Positions 26,931 to 37,586 of a stretch of 64,000 nucleotides of DNA are shown piece after piece. The number at the start of each line of letters is the position of its first letter. Position 1 is the first letter of the stretch. The DNA lies in contig JAJRWX010000069.1 of the NCBI GenBank assembly GCA_024276605.1, positions 1 through 64,000 of the forward strand. Reading direction: 5' to 3'. The position numbers and the translations under genes were made by a program. The notes under the pieces were generated by a model. That model did no database searches, was not told the origin of the DNA, and saw only the letters and a list, made by a program, of their open reading frames with translations. The stretch comes from Planctomycetota bacterium. Lineage in GTDB: Bacteria > Planctomycetota > Phycisphaerae > UBA1845.

Positions 26931-26965
26931 GAAGACACGGGTTGCTTGCGCTCGCCGCTCGGATT
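26931..26965 (+). repeat. Diverged copy of 35-bp end repeat of the 6041-6326 element
   Basis: This matches 33 of 35 bases of the right arm at 6292-6326 (two substitutions) and lies between genes. The left arm is not seen nearby, so it is a solo copy of a dispersed repeat. Confidence 0.65.
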
Positions 26966-27054
26966 GGTTGTCTTGCTCGTGTAAGCAGTATCCAGTTCGT
27001 ATGGATATATAAATGTCATCGTGAAGTGTATAGGCTGCAGGAGTGTGGTCGGGT

Positions 27055-29421
27055 ATGCATCGTAAATTAATTCATCCTGTCGCCTTACTTTCTTTGCTTC
27101 TGCTCGTGGGAGTCGGTTGCCGGGTTGCGAAGCAGGTACCGGGTCCGGCGGATTTTCCAAGAGATGTAGATAGTCAGCGTACCGTTGTCGCGTCTGACGG
27201 AATGGAATGGCAACTTTCCATCCCGGCCATGACATTCGCCGACAGTATGAACGGAAGTTTAACGATCGATCAATCCTTTACGGGTGATGTCCGATCTTCC
27301 TTCGAAACTGAAACAGCAACAATGCTTCTCTCCGATCCTGTTGTGTTGGCATTCAGCCGACACCAGATTGCACGCGATGGCGCCCACTTCGAACTCCAGG
27401 TCAGTATCACGGCGGAGCATCTCGCATGGGGTGATATCGAAGGGAATACGATCCTGGCTATGGTCCGCTTGGATGGTGCAGGTACGGGGATCGGCGATGT
27501 TCGGGCCGGTGGGGTCTGGACGGAAGCCCTTGGCACCATTGTCCGACTCGACTCGACACCCTCAACTGTGCAAGATTCGGATGAAAACGAGACGCAGATC
27601 GCTGCGACCATGTCCATCCCACTGTATGCCACTGCTGAGAAGATGACGGTGGCCATCGTAGCCAGAGAGGGTTTTGTACTTTCGACCATGACATCTTTTC
27701 CGACGACGGCTAAGAAGGCTCCGACGGAAAAGCACGGCGTCACATCGGATGCGCTCCAGCGACCTTGGGTCGTTCTCTGTGACGACAAGGCTTTTCGAGA
27801 GGCGGGACGTCCCGAAACCTGCGAGACGCTTGATGATTTCCTCGATGTCGGCGTGCCCAGTCCGTTGATCGAAGCGGCTATCCTTTTTGAAGATGCCAGC
27901 CTGTTCCTCGCGGGAAAAGGCTTTCCCTCTGCCAACGTGGCACATTTTCCGCTTCAGGACTTGATCCAAACCAGCCGGGACCGTGGCACGCCACTGGGTA
28001 GCATTATTGAGCTGAATGAAGATGAAAACGTACAACACAATATCGCCATCCTGCGTCCAGGTGTTAGATGCGGGGCGACGACGCCCAATGCCCTTGGCTG
28101 CTATTCGCACGCGACTCAACTGATCGAGGTCTCCGATCGAATTACGGCGTCCGATGTATGGAATGCACAGGGAGCAGGCAACGTGGCCGCACACGAACTT
28201 TTTCACGCCGTTCAAGCGGCCATGCTCCCTGAGTTTTCAGCACGGGACGACGCATCCACGACTTGGATCACCGAAGGCACGGCTGAGGCGGTGGCCTTCT
28301 GGACGTTGGCTCTTGGGGATGCCTCCAAAGTACTGGAGAGCCGGTCCTTCGGGAGATGGCGTGACTGGAGTATGGCACTCAATGATACATCTGACGACCT
28401 GGCGCCCTATCAAAGCTGGGAATATTTTGCTTTGCAAAACGCTGGAGACCTCGATTTTCTACGTGACCTCTTCAGTGCTATGCAAGGTCTTGATCAAACC
28501 CAGAACACCTATCGTTTGGTCAGCGACGCGCTGGCGGCCACCACCGGGCTGCAGATACGAGCGAACTTCCTTCTGGGTACATCGCTGACGGATCAACCGA
28601 CGCTCAACAATGCCCTTTCTCAAGAGAACGATTTGGGGATTGGTTATTTGCAGACAATTCAAGAGCGGCGTCCCTCTGAAGGTTATCCGCATTGTGACGA
28701 CGAGATTGTCATGAGCGATCTGGACGGAGCCACCCTTATTTCGGGGAAATTTACTGGGACGATTTTGCCCATGAGCAGTGTCTGTCGGCGCGTGCGTTCC
28801 ATAGATCACGTCGAGTTACATGGGGATGCCTGCGTGAAGGTGTCATTGCCTACGGCTGAGCTAGATCCAAAGCAAGTGTTGATCGTGAGTGGTGCGGGAG
28901 CCTTCACTGAAGCCGGTGTTTTTCAACAGATGAGTTATGGTGGCGAGCCGCTATTGGTTTCTGCGGGGGACTTCCATGTGCAGGTTGTTCAGCTCCAGAA
29001 CCTTTCGACCGAGGCTTTGGCCAACAAGACCGCAGCCAAGGAGTGGGAACTGGACGTCTCAGTGGGTGAAACCTGTGGAAACGCGGGCTGTTTTCCAACC
29101 CGCGTTTCGTGTAGTGAGGAAATATGTTCGCTTCAACAACGCTTGCCCGGTCCTGCGTCAGATCCTACGAATTGTTGGGTCACTATCGCCTTCTGTCGAA
29201 ACGCGGGCGGGTGCTTCGCCGTTCGCGGAGGGGAGGATGTAGAAATGAGTTTTGGCGCCCTGGGCTGTGCGGGCGCCGATCTATCCATGCACAGTTTTTT
29301 GGATCCGTCCGCAAGTAATAGCGAACCCCTCGGTAACCAGATCATTGATAGCTTTCTTCCATCCGGACAGTACTGCGGCGATTTTAATTTCTGTCGTAGG
29401 ATCATTCTCTGCGCTAAATAG
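27055..29421 (+). CDS. Large lipoprotein with HExxH peptidase-like centre
   Basis: A 788-residue exported protein with a lipobox L-L-V-G-V-G-C. A central region carries H380-E-L-F-H384 and, after about 20 residues, W-I-T-E407-G-T-A-E411-A, a gluzincin-like zinc site. The N-terminal half (about 40-230) and the C-terminal half (about 540-788, Cys-rich) are beta-rich and unfamiliar. A role in degrading external proteins or peptides is possible; no named family fits well. I prefer the ATG at 27055; a GTG 12 bases upstream is an alternative. A tail of paired Cys (G-C-F-P-T-R-V-S-C) suggests disulfides. Confidence 0.72.
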   Translation: MHRKLIHPVALLSLLLLVGVGCRVAKQVPGPADFPRDVDSQRTVVASDGMEWQLSIPAMTFADSMNGSLTIDQSFTGDVRSSFETETATMLLSDPVVLAFSRHQIARDGAHFELQVSITAEHLAWGDIEGNTILAMVRLDGAGTGIGDVRAGGVWTEALGTIVRLDSTPSTVQDSDENETQIAATMSIPLYATAEKMTVAIVAREGFVLSTMTSFPTTAKKAPTEKHGVTSDALQRPWVVLCDDKAFREAGRPETCETLDDFLDVGVPSPLIEAAILFEDASLFLAGKGFPSANVAHFPLQDLIQTSRDRGTPLGSIIELNEDENVQHNIAILRPGVRCGATTPNALGCYSHATQLIEVSDRITASDVWNAQGAGNVAAHELFHAVQAAMLPEFSARDDASTTWITEGTAEAVAFWTLALGDASKVLESRSFGRWRDWSMALNDTSDDLAPYQSWEYFALQNAGDLDFLRDLFSAMQGLDQTQNTYRLVSDALAATTGLQIRANFLLGTSLTDQPTLNNALSQENDLGIGYLQTIQERRPSEGYPHCDDEIVMSDLDGATLISGKFTGTILPMSSVCRRVRSIDHVELHGDACVKVSLPTAELDPKQVLIVSGAGAFTEAGVFQQMSYGGEPLLVSAGDFHVQVVQLQNLSTEALANKTAAKEWELDVSVGETCGNAGCFPTRVSCSEEICSLQQRLPGPASDPTNCWVTIAFCRNAGGCFAVRGGEDVEMSFGALGCAGADLSMHSFLDPSASNSEPLGNQIIDSFLPSGQYCGDFNFCRRIILCAK

Positions 29422-29512
29422 GAGAACATGTCAGGAAGAATCATTCGATATAATCTTACCTATCACTTTCCCCTATCCTAAATATTTTCCCTGGGGCATT
29501 ATTGGGGCTGCT

Positions 29513-29695
29513 TTAGTTGTCATTGTTAAACGTGTTATCCACGGCTGACTCGATCAAGATCGTGCCAACATCAACGATGGTGCTCTGCACCAAGCTATTG
29601 ATTTCCTCGGTAAGAGCGCCGGCTTGGCAACCTGCAAATCCCATACAACCGGCACAAATCATAACGACGGTAGTCTTATAGATGCGATTGATCAT
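29513..29695 (-). CDS. Small predicted lipoprotein
   Basis: A 60-residue product with a basic, hydrophobic start (M-I-N-R-I-Y-K-T-T-V-V-M-I-C-A) and a lipobox G-F-A-G-C, then a short polar domain (E-I-N-S-L-V-Q-S-T-I-V-D-V-G-T-I-L). AAAGGAG lies about seven bases before the ATG. No similar named family is known to me. It is read convergently with the HExxH lipoprotein. Confidence 0.72.
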   Translation of the reverse strand: MINRIYKTTVVMICAGCMGFAGCQAGALTEEINSLVQSTIVDVGTILIESAVDNTFNNDN

Positions 29696-29854
29696 TTTGT
29701 TTTCTCCTTTGTTCGATAAAGTTTATAGTTTTATACTATTCGGATAACACACCACGAATGTGCTTCGAAGTAAACGAAGCCAGGAAAATTTATCAGGCAA
29801 AACCTATCCAACCACTCTCCCGACAACAAATAATTCTACCTGACACCTTTTTTG

Positions 29855-31291
29855 TTAGAACGAGAATTGGAAACGCCATTGGAACATGTTCGCGTAACCC
29901 TCCCTGCTCGCGTCGGCGTAGATATAGTTCCACATCATGCGCAAGTTCGGATTCAAATACCAGTTCACACCAAGCGTCAAATCTTTCAGTCGGCCACCCT
30001 TAACCCATCCATCGTTAAGCGTCAGGTAAGAATATCGTGCGGCTAATTCCCACGCTCCGGGGCCGCCATCTTTACCCCAACTATGCTTAGGATTTACGTG
30101 ACCAAATGTGCCCTTGGAAGTTTTGTAAGGACGATGTTCTCCAGTAAGAAAATAACTGGCTTGCAAAGAGGCAGCCCAGAATTCTGAGTCTTTAATAAAA
30201 GCGCCACCACCTTCCATACGAGCATAAATATACTCGCTTTGGAGTGAAAACGGACCGTCTACATAAGCCGCCTCCGCACCAATAAAGTCACCGTACTGTG
30301 CCGGGAACATCCCGGTATCTACAAATCGAGGGGCAAGATGGGATTCCGGCCTGGCGCGGAACCGGATACTGTTCCCTTCGTAATTTTGGTGAGTATAAGC
30401 AAGACCCAGGTGTACTAACTTGCGTCCTTTATCCTCGTATATAGGCAAACCCGTCACACGGGCCGTGACGTTGTAATCCCGACCGCCCATTCCATCTCCA
30501 AAGCTATCCGTCTGTCTAAAAATACCCGCTGCCCAAGTCATCCGTTTATCCATCATAGTGTTATGGAGCATAAAACCGGCATTACGACTCGGAGTGAATG
30601 TATTAACCAGGCTGCGTTCCAAAAAGGTGATGTCATTCGAACTAATCAACTCTTCAAGGCCGAAAGGTTCTTTGAACTGTCCAATGCGGAGATTACCGAC
30701 GTATGGTAGTTTTTTCAGGCCAAAGTAGACATCCTTAAAGTCAGCATCGCCATCCGCAAAATCGTACTGAGTTTTGAATTCGATATTGTCGTAAATCTTA
30801 CCGGAGATGTACAAACGCGATCGACGGAATTCGCTGTTATTGGTCAGGTCAGATCCGATGCTTTTCTCGAGTCCGTTTTGTTGATTGAAATAGGCCCAAT
30901 CATAATGAATGCGCCCGCCAATCTTTAGTGAGATCGACTCGTCCATGGAATCGAGTCGTAATCCGTTCTTCCAACGTGCCCTGAGGGCACTGTCGTCGTT
31001 CACCCACGCCCTAATTTTTTTCCATTCTGCAGAATCCGCAGCGGGTGGCTTGTCCTTCTTGATTTGCTCTACATTTTCTTCAAGGGTTTTCAGACGATCA
31101 CTGTTTCCCTTGTCTGATTCCAGTTCGTTGACGCGCTCTTCAAGGTGCTGAACATGGTCAATAAGTTTTCTGACCATATCTTCAAGTTCTTGCTCGCGCG
31201 ATGATGGTGCCGATTGCGCATAAGTCGAACCTGCAAGAATCAAAAACAATACCATCGAAGCGGTGAAGGAATGAAACAATAAACTTCGCAT
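29855..31291 (-). CDS. Phosphate-selective porin O/P family protein
   Basis: A 478-residue outer-membrane beta-barrel of the OprO/OprP family. The signal peptide ends T-Y-A-Q-S-A; a coiled coil at about 35-70 (E-Q-E-L-E-D-M-V-R-K-L-I) precedes the barrel (I-G-G-R-I-H-Y-D-W-A, F-K-T-Q-Y-D-F-A-D-G-D-A-D-F-K-D-V-Y, G-Q-F-K-E-P-F-G-L-E-E) and a C-terminal F-Q-W-R-F-Q-F-S-F strand ending in Phe. In proteobacteria the family moves phosphate or polyphosphate; here no pst or pho gene is nearby. The ATG at 31291 has GGAGAGAG closely before it; an upstream frame adds 14 codons and is not needed. Confidence 0.92.
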   Translation of the reverse strand: MRSLLFHSFTASMVLFLILAGSTYAQSAPSSREQELEDMVRKLIDHVQHLEERVNELESDKGNSDRLKTLEENVEQIKKDKPPAADSAEWKKIRAWVNDDSALRARWKNGLRLDSMDESISLKIGGRIHYDWAYFNQQNGLEKSIGSDLTNNSEFRRSRLYISGKIYDNIEFKTQYDFADGDADFKDVYFGLKKLPYVGNLRIGQFKEPFGLEELISSNDITFLERSLVNTFTPSRNAGFMLHNTMMDKRMTWAAGIFRQTDSFGDGMGGRDYNVTARVTGLPIYEDKGRKLVHLGLAYTHQNYEGNSIRFRARPESHLAPRFVDTGMFPAQYGDFIGAEAAYVDGPFSLQSEYIYARMEGGGAFIKDSEFWAASLQASYFLTGEHRPYKTSKGTFGHVNPKHSWGKDGGPGAWELAARYSYLTLNDGWVKGGRLKDLTLGVNWYLNPNLRMMWNYIYADASREGYANMFQWRFQFSF

Positions 31292-31642
31292 GACTCTCTC
31301 CAAAAAGTATGAGGTAACATTTTGTTGCAGCATTGTGTGCAGCTTATATGAATTAAGCGCAAAGTGAAGATGAAAAATGTATTAATATTTCCGGTTCAGA
31401 TACGTCACCAGGTAGTTTAGCCTGTGAAATAAAAAAAGTAACAGGTCGAAGTGCTGCCTTTATACTAATATTCGTTCGTGCGACTTAAAATCAAGCGGTT
31501 TTGATAATACTATATCGCGACCATCGAATTCGACTCTCAAGGCAACGAGTATGAATGCAATGTTGTGTCAAAAGGTACCAACTCCAATATGGGAAATGTA
31601 GGCTGGTATGTTCGGCATGCAACTAGCGGATGATATCCAGCG
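31292..31642. other. Intergenic region, no gene seen
   Basis: About 350 bases between two minus-strand genes, with A/T-rich stretches near 31300-31460. It probably holds the promoter of the porin gene, but no clear -35/-10 pair stands out. I see no hairpin with a T-run. Confidence 0.4.
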
Positions 31643-33331
31643 TTACATGCACATCCCACGGCGAAGTAACTCATATTTTGCTGCCTGGCGAACCTCAGAG
31701 CAAATTTGGGCTTCTTGTTTCGTGAGATCACCTTCACTTTGAAAGGCAACGCTTCTGGCATCTTTGAGGCTCGCCATGTCGCGTAGTTGGCGAATCGGGA
31801 CGCGACCTTTGTCTTTGACTAAAATTGTTTTCAACGTCGTTAGTGCGTCGGCTACGGCCAGCGAATTTTCACACAGGCACAGCATCGCATCGATGGTGGC
31901 ACTGCCATAATTGGGTAACTCTTCCCAGCGTCCATGTGCGATACAGACGGCTACTTTCTCCAGATTTGATTCAGGTTGCCAATCAGTTCTCTCCAAGGTC
32001 CAAACGGCAAATTGTCGTATAGCCATGTCTTTATCGGTGAGCATAGTGCGAAGTGGTTCGATTGCACGTTGATCACGGATATCAGCAAGGGACATCGCAG
32101 CGATTTCTCGTACACTAATGTCCCTCGATGCATCTGAGGCGACATCTGCTAATGCGTTTATGCCTGCGTCTCCAAGTTGGGTCAATTCATACGCAACAGC
32201 AGGTCCAACAGAATTGAAGTGCAGGGCAGCGACAAGAAATGGGATAGCTTCATCTCCATAGCTGCGCAACTCGTCCCAGTCTTTGCATGCCAGTGACAGT
32301 TGTATGTGCTCGTTCGTCGTGGAAGGTTCCCATGCATGTGCTGTCAAGTAGTCAGCTGCCGTAGTGCGAATTGGCCATAATTCATCACCCAGCGCACACA
32401 CTAGAGATGTCATCCACGCTGGTGTCAATCGCTCTTCACAAGCTCTCGATGCTTCGAGACGTACCGAAAAATATTGGTCCCGGTCTTCCCATGTTTCAAT
32501 GAGAACGTGATGAGCCTGATTGAGCTTGATTTGAATCAGGCACTGAACAGCCTCAATACGAGTTGGTTCTTCACTCTCATCTAACAACTTCCGCAGCGGT
32601 TTGATTGCCTCTATTCCATAGGGCACGAGTGCTGCCCAATCTTTTTGCACGCACGCTGCCATAGCCATCACGCCGGGTGCGATACCAGCCTCACAGTTTT
32701 GCTTGAGTATCCAAGCGACGATTTCCTTGCCTCTCTGATCCAGCGATTCGTCTTCTAAAAGCGTGCTCAAGGCGTTAAAAGCTTCCCGCGAACCGATTCG
32801 TGCCAGGGCGGTTGCAGCTTCACGGCGTATGCGTTGCGTCGATTTTTTCAGCGTGGACACAATAGGTTCAATGGCCGCTTGAGCATACGTAATAACTTCG
32901 TCCCATTCACTTTCAATAATAGCTACACGAGCACGTTGTGACTCATCGAGTAAATCCCATGCGGTATGGCGTAGCGCGTCAGCGGCAATCTGGCACTCAC
33001 CCATTTCCGGAGAATCGAGTATTGGCGCCAGCGCTTGCATACAAGGCCTAGCACCAAATGATTTTATCGATGACATAGTCAATGCCCGAAGCTGGGCATC
33101 ATGAAATAACATCGCAATCAGTGGTTTGAAAGCGCGCTGATCCCCAATTTCGGCCAGGGTGGTTACCGCTTTTTTGCGTACATTTGGGTCAGGATCACCC
33201 AGGGATTCGATTATCACGGGAACTAATTCTGGTTTGGCGCGCTGGTTGAGATGGGCAAGTGTTTGTAGCCGCTTGTTAGCGTTTGCCCCCTTGAGCTTTC
33301 GCGTTTTCCACCAGACGTGTAGGTCGTTCAT
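31643..33331 (-). CDS. HEAT-repeat protein
   Basis: A 562-residue soluble protein made of about ten HEAT/PBS-lyase-type repeats (I-E-S-L-G-D-P-D-P-N-V-R-K-K-A-V-T-T-L-A-E-I-G-D and V-A-S-D-A-S-R-D-I-S-V-R-E-I-A-A-M-S-L-A-D-I-R-D). Such repeats usually form a curved scaffold for protein binding. No signal peptide or membrane segment is visible, so it is probably cytoplasmic. It is read in the same direction as tnaA but 342 bases downstream, and no functional link is evident. Confidence 0.88.
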   Translation of the reverse strand: MNDLHVWWKTRKLKGANANKRLQTLAHLNQRAKPELVPVIIESLGDPDPNVRKKAVTTLAEIGDQRAFKPLIAMLFHDAQLRALTMSSIKSFGARPCMQALAPILDSPEMGECQIAADALRHTAWDLLDESQRARVAIIESEWDEVITYAQAAIEPIVSTLKKSTQRIRREAATALARIGSREAFNALSTLLEDESLDQRGKEIVAWILKQNCEAGIAPGVMAMAACVQKDWAALVPYGIEAIKPLRKLLDESEEPTRIEAVQCLIQIKLNQAHHVLIETWEDRDQYFSVRLEASRACEERLTPAWMTSLVCALGDELWPIRTTAADYLTAHAWEPSTTNEHIQLSLACKDWDELRSYGDEAIPFLVAALHFNSVGPAVAYELTQLGDAGINALADVASDASRDISVREIAAMSLADIRDQRAIEPLRTMLTDKDMAIRQFAVWTLERTDWQPESNLEKVAVCIAHGRWEELPNYGSATIDAMLCLCENSLAVADALTTLKTILVKDKGRVPIRQLRDMASLKDARSVAFQSEGDLTKQEAQICSEVRQAAKYELLRRGMCM

Positions 33332-33673
33332 ATATATAACCTAACATCTATACAGCCAAAGAGGTCAGCATGCGCAGCTCCACACTAGTTTCTGTCGGTA
33401 AAATTTCGATCGGTCTCGAACAGCAACCAAGCCGATAAGATGTGCAATAGATACGAAAAGTGGCCGTAGGGCCGACAGAGCGGTTTAACTAATTTTTATC
33501 CTGCCCAAGCGTCCGAAATGTAACGATTATCGAAGGGTGACTACTGTAAAACGAAAACTAGCATTGCACTACAACGGCCAATAACTAAAGACATTTTTCT
33601 CTTGCGCAGTGAGCACACCAGAGAATAAATATTCGACTTAGTATCCCGCGACGACTCTCTCCATAATGCGCAA
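33332..33673. other. Intergenic region, no gene seen
   Basis: A 342-base gap between the tryptophanase stop and the HEAT-repeat gene. Short frames lack ribosome binding sites. I see no terminator with a clear stem and T-run. Confidence 0.4.
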
Positions 33674-35029
33674 CTATATTTCCTCGAATGTAGCGGTAAA
33701 GTGGCGCAGCGCAGGTGGAGCATCTACTATGCGAATACCGCGCAGCTCGTGGCGCTTAGCAAAAAGTTCGATAATCGCCTCTATGACGTAATCGATATGT
33801 GACTGCGTATACACTCGTCGAGGGATAGCCAATCGAACCAACTCCATATCTGCCGGCGTATCGTCGTTCCCAAACATAACGCTACCAATTTCCACAGCAC
33901 GAATGCCGGCAATGCGGTACAAACCGATCGTGATCGCCTGCGCGGGAAACTGCAACGGCTCTATATGCGGGCAGAGTCGCTTCGCATCCAGATAGATGGC
34001 ATGCCCCCCTGGCGGTTCAAGAATCGGTACGCCGTGCTCGATTAATTTTTCGCCGAGATACGCTATGCTTCGAATGCGATAGTCCAGATAATGCTCGTCG
34101 AGCACCTCACGAAATCCCTGAGCTAGGGCATCAAGATCGCGACCAGCTAAGCCGCCATAAGTGGGAAACCCTTCGGTTAGAATCAGGTTATTTCGCGCCT
34201 GCTGGGCAAGCGCTGCGTCGCGAAGTAGCAAGAGTCCACCGATATTCACCAGGCCATCTTTCTTGGCGCTGATCGTTGCGCCATCGGATAGATCGAACAT
34301 CTCATGCACAATGCTTGTTACAGATCGATCCGCGTAACCTGGTTCGCGTTGCTGAATGAAGTATGCATTCTCCGCAAACCGGCAAGCGTCCAGAAAGAAG
34401 GGGATCTGATGTGTTCGGCATACATCATGAACCTCACGTATATTTTTCATACTTACGGGTTGGCCGCCGCCGCTATTGTTCGTGACGGTTAGCATACACA
34501 ACGGAATACGATCAGCACCAACACGCTCGATCAACGCTTCGAATTTGCCCAGATCCATGTTCCCTTTGAATGGATGTCGTGATTGTGGGTCATAGCCCTC
34601 ATCTATCACTAGATCGACGGCCGCTGCGCCGGTGCGTTCAATGTTAGCGCGCGTGGTGTCAAAATGGCTATTGTTCGGTACTACTTTCCCAGCACTACCA
34701 AGAAGATCGAACAGAATGCGTTCACTGGCGCGACCCTGATGCGTGGGTAAAATATGCTCGAATCCGGTCATCTCTTGGACTTGATCGTACAAGCGAAAGA
34801 AACTTTCGGACCCAGCGTAGGATTCATCGCCGTGCATCATCGCAGACCATTGCTCGCTACTCATGGCACTGGTTCCGCTGTCAGTTAGCAGATCAATAAG
34901 TACGTCCCGCGCGCGGATACTGAATACATTAAGGCGAGCTTTTTGAATAATAGCTTCACGTTGTTGGGGTGTTGTCAAACGAATGGGTTCGACCACCTTG
35001 ATACGAAAAGGTTCTATAATGGTTTTCAT
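33674..35029 (-). CDS. tnaA: Tryptophanase (tryptophan indole-lyase)
   Basis: A 451-residue PLP enzyme of the beta-eliminating-lyase group, splitting tryptophan into indole, pyruvate and ammonia. PLP Lys lies in S-A-K-K-D-G-L-V-N. Two positions that separate it from tyrosine phenol-lyase agree with tryptophanase: A-V-E-I-G where TPL has M-E-R-G (Arg381 of Citrobacter TPL), and L-R-H-F at the C-terminus where TPL has L-R-F-F. T-H-Q-G-R-A and N-N-S-G-G-G-Q-P-V-S-M are also conserved. It follows the TPL gene by 121 bases. The ATG at 35029 fits the family N-terminus (I-I-E-P-F-R-I-K-V-V-E-P), but the Shine-Dalgarno is poor, so translation may depend on upstream coupling or a leader. Confidence 0.93.
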   Translation of the reverse strand: MKTIIEPFRIKVVEPIRLTTPQQREAIIQKARLNVFSIRARDVLIDLLTDSGTSAMSSEQWSAMMHGDESYAGSESFFRLYDQVQEMTGFEHILPTHQGRASERILFDLLGSAGKVVPNNSHFDTTRANIERTGAAAVDLVIDEGYDPQSRHPFKGNMDLGKFEALIERVGADRIPLCMLTVTNNSGGGQPVSMKNIREVHDVCRTHQIPFFLDACRFAENAYFIQQREPGYADRSVTSIVHEMFDLSDGATISAKKDGLVNIGGLLLLRDAALAQQARNNLILTEGFPTYGGLAGRDLDALAQGFREVLDEHYLDYRIRSIAYLGEKLIEHGVPILEPPGGHAIYLDAKRLCPHIEPLQFPAQAITIGLYRIAGIRAVEIGSVMFGNDDTPADMELVRLAIPRRVYTQSHIDYVIEAIIELFAKRHELRGIRIVDAPPALRHFTATFEEI

Positions 35030-35149
35030 GGTTATCGTAAATTGATTAGTTCGAAGTTCATGGCGTTGCGTTAACACCTTTCTGAGAATGTCGCGACATC
35101 TACTAGCGTTATCCCTTAAGCGCATCTTGATCGATTAGACAAGGCCCAC

Positions 35150-36688
<1,539 letters not shown>

Positions 36689-36889
36689 TTAGACCGTAGC
36701 GAAGAAACAGATCACCCCTGAAAGAGCGAAAACGATGGATAACGAATCTTCCCGGCCTCTATCATTCAGCATTCGTCACCTAGACAATTACACCGGTATC
36801 AGAGCCAGGGCAGGGTTCTATTGTATGTTACTGTTTGAAATTCAGCTGCCCCCAATGTTTGTTGTGCAAACAACGTTAGAAAAGAAATG

Positions 36890-37312
36890 CTAAATTCCGT
36901 CTCCGGAGACGTCTGATAAAAATGTCTCATGCAGGAAATCAGAATAAGCATCTCGCACCGTTTTCCATTTGTAGTGCCCCGCGCAGGGGGTATCATCGGA
37001 GCATACATTTTGGCCAAATGGGCAAGATCGGCGATTACCTATTACAGGCTCAAAAGGGGATAGGATGTCAAACAAAGGTATATCCTGAGCGCGTCGAGCC
37101 AATTGGAAACCGCCACCCTTGCCCCTTGTCGAATCTAATACCCCAGCACGCACCAAATCAGCTAAAACGCGCGACAGATACTTTCGTGGTACATCTGCGT
37201 TCTTAGCAATTTGCGTACCTGACACACGCTGGCCATCCACTTGGTTAGCCAGGTACACTGCAGCACGCAGCGCGTACTCACTCGTCGTAGTCAGTATACT
37301 TGATACATGCAT
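36890..37312 (-). CDS. Rrf2-family regulator with Fe-S-type cysteines
   Basis: A 140-residue transcription factor. The winged-helix part is typical (T-S-E-Y-A-L-R-A-A-V-Y-L-A, then V-S-G-T-Q-I-A-K-N-A-D-V-P-R-K-Y-L-S-R-V-L with G-K-G-G-G-F). Three cysteines in C-P-F-G-Q-N-V-C-S-D-D-T-P-C are spaced as C-x6-C-x5-C, close to the 2Fe-2S ligands of IscR/NsrR. It may sense iron-sulfur status, oxygen or nitric oxide. It is read in the same direction as the downstream tpl and tnaA, so it may control them; this is inferred from position alone. Confidence 0.85.
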   Translation of the reverse strand: MHVSSILTTTSEYALRAAVYLANQVDGQRVSGTQIAKNADVPRKYLSRVLADLVRAGVLDSTRGKGGGFQLARRAQDIPLFDILSPFEPVIGNRRSCPFGQNVCSDDTPCAGHYKWKTVRDAYSDFLHETFLSDVSGDGI

Positions 37313-37586
37313 GTACCTATAAATCTATGATTATAACGCGTAAAAGTCAATCTTTGGATATTTTCAGGGTACCTCTTATTAGTTGTGCCCGATGAGAGGG
37401 GAGGATAGGGGCTGGAAAACTATCGGACTTCCGTGTTAATCTACCACCACATTGAGGATGGCTTCTCGGAATATTCTGCTATGATACATGGGAGTTCACG
37501 GCGAGAATTGTGGGAGATTCTTGTGTGTTGGTAATGTTTGAGTGTATTCCGGTCATTGTGTAAACCGAAACTGAGGTAATAAGGGT

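Noticed and set aside
29133-29444. Minus-strand frame inside the HExxH lipoprotein
   Set aside because: Shadow of the larger plus-strand gene, with no supporting features.
36721-36893. 52-codon plus-strand frame opposite the tpl leader
   Set aside because: No good ribosome binding site beyond GAAAG and no domain; could be chance in non-coding DNA.
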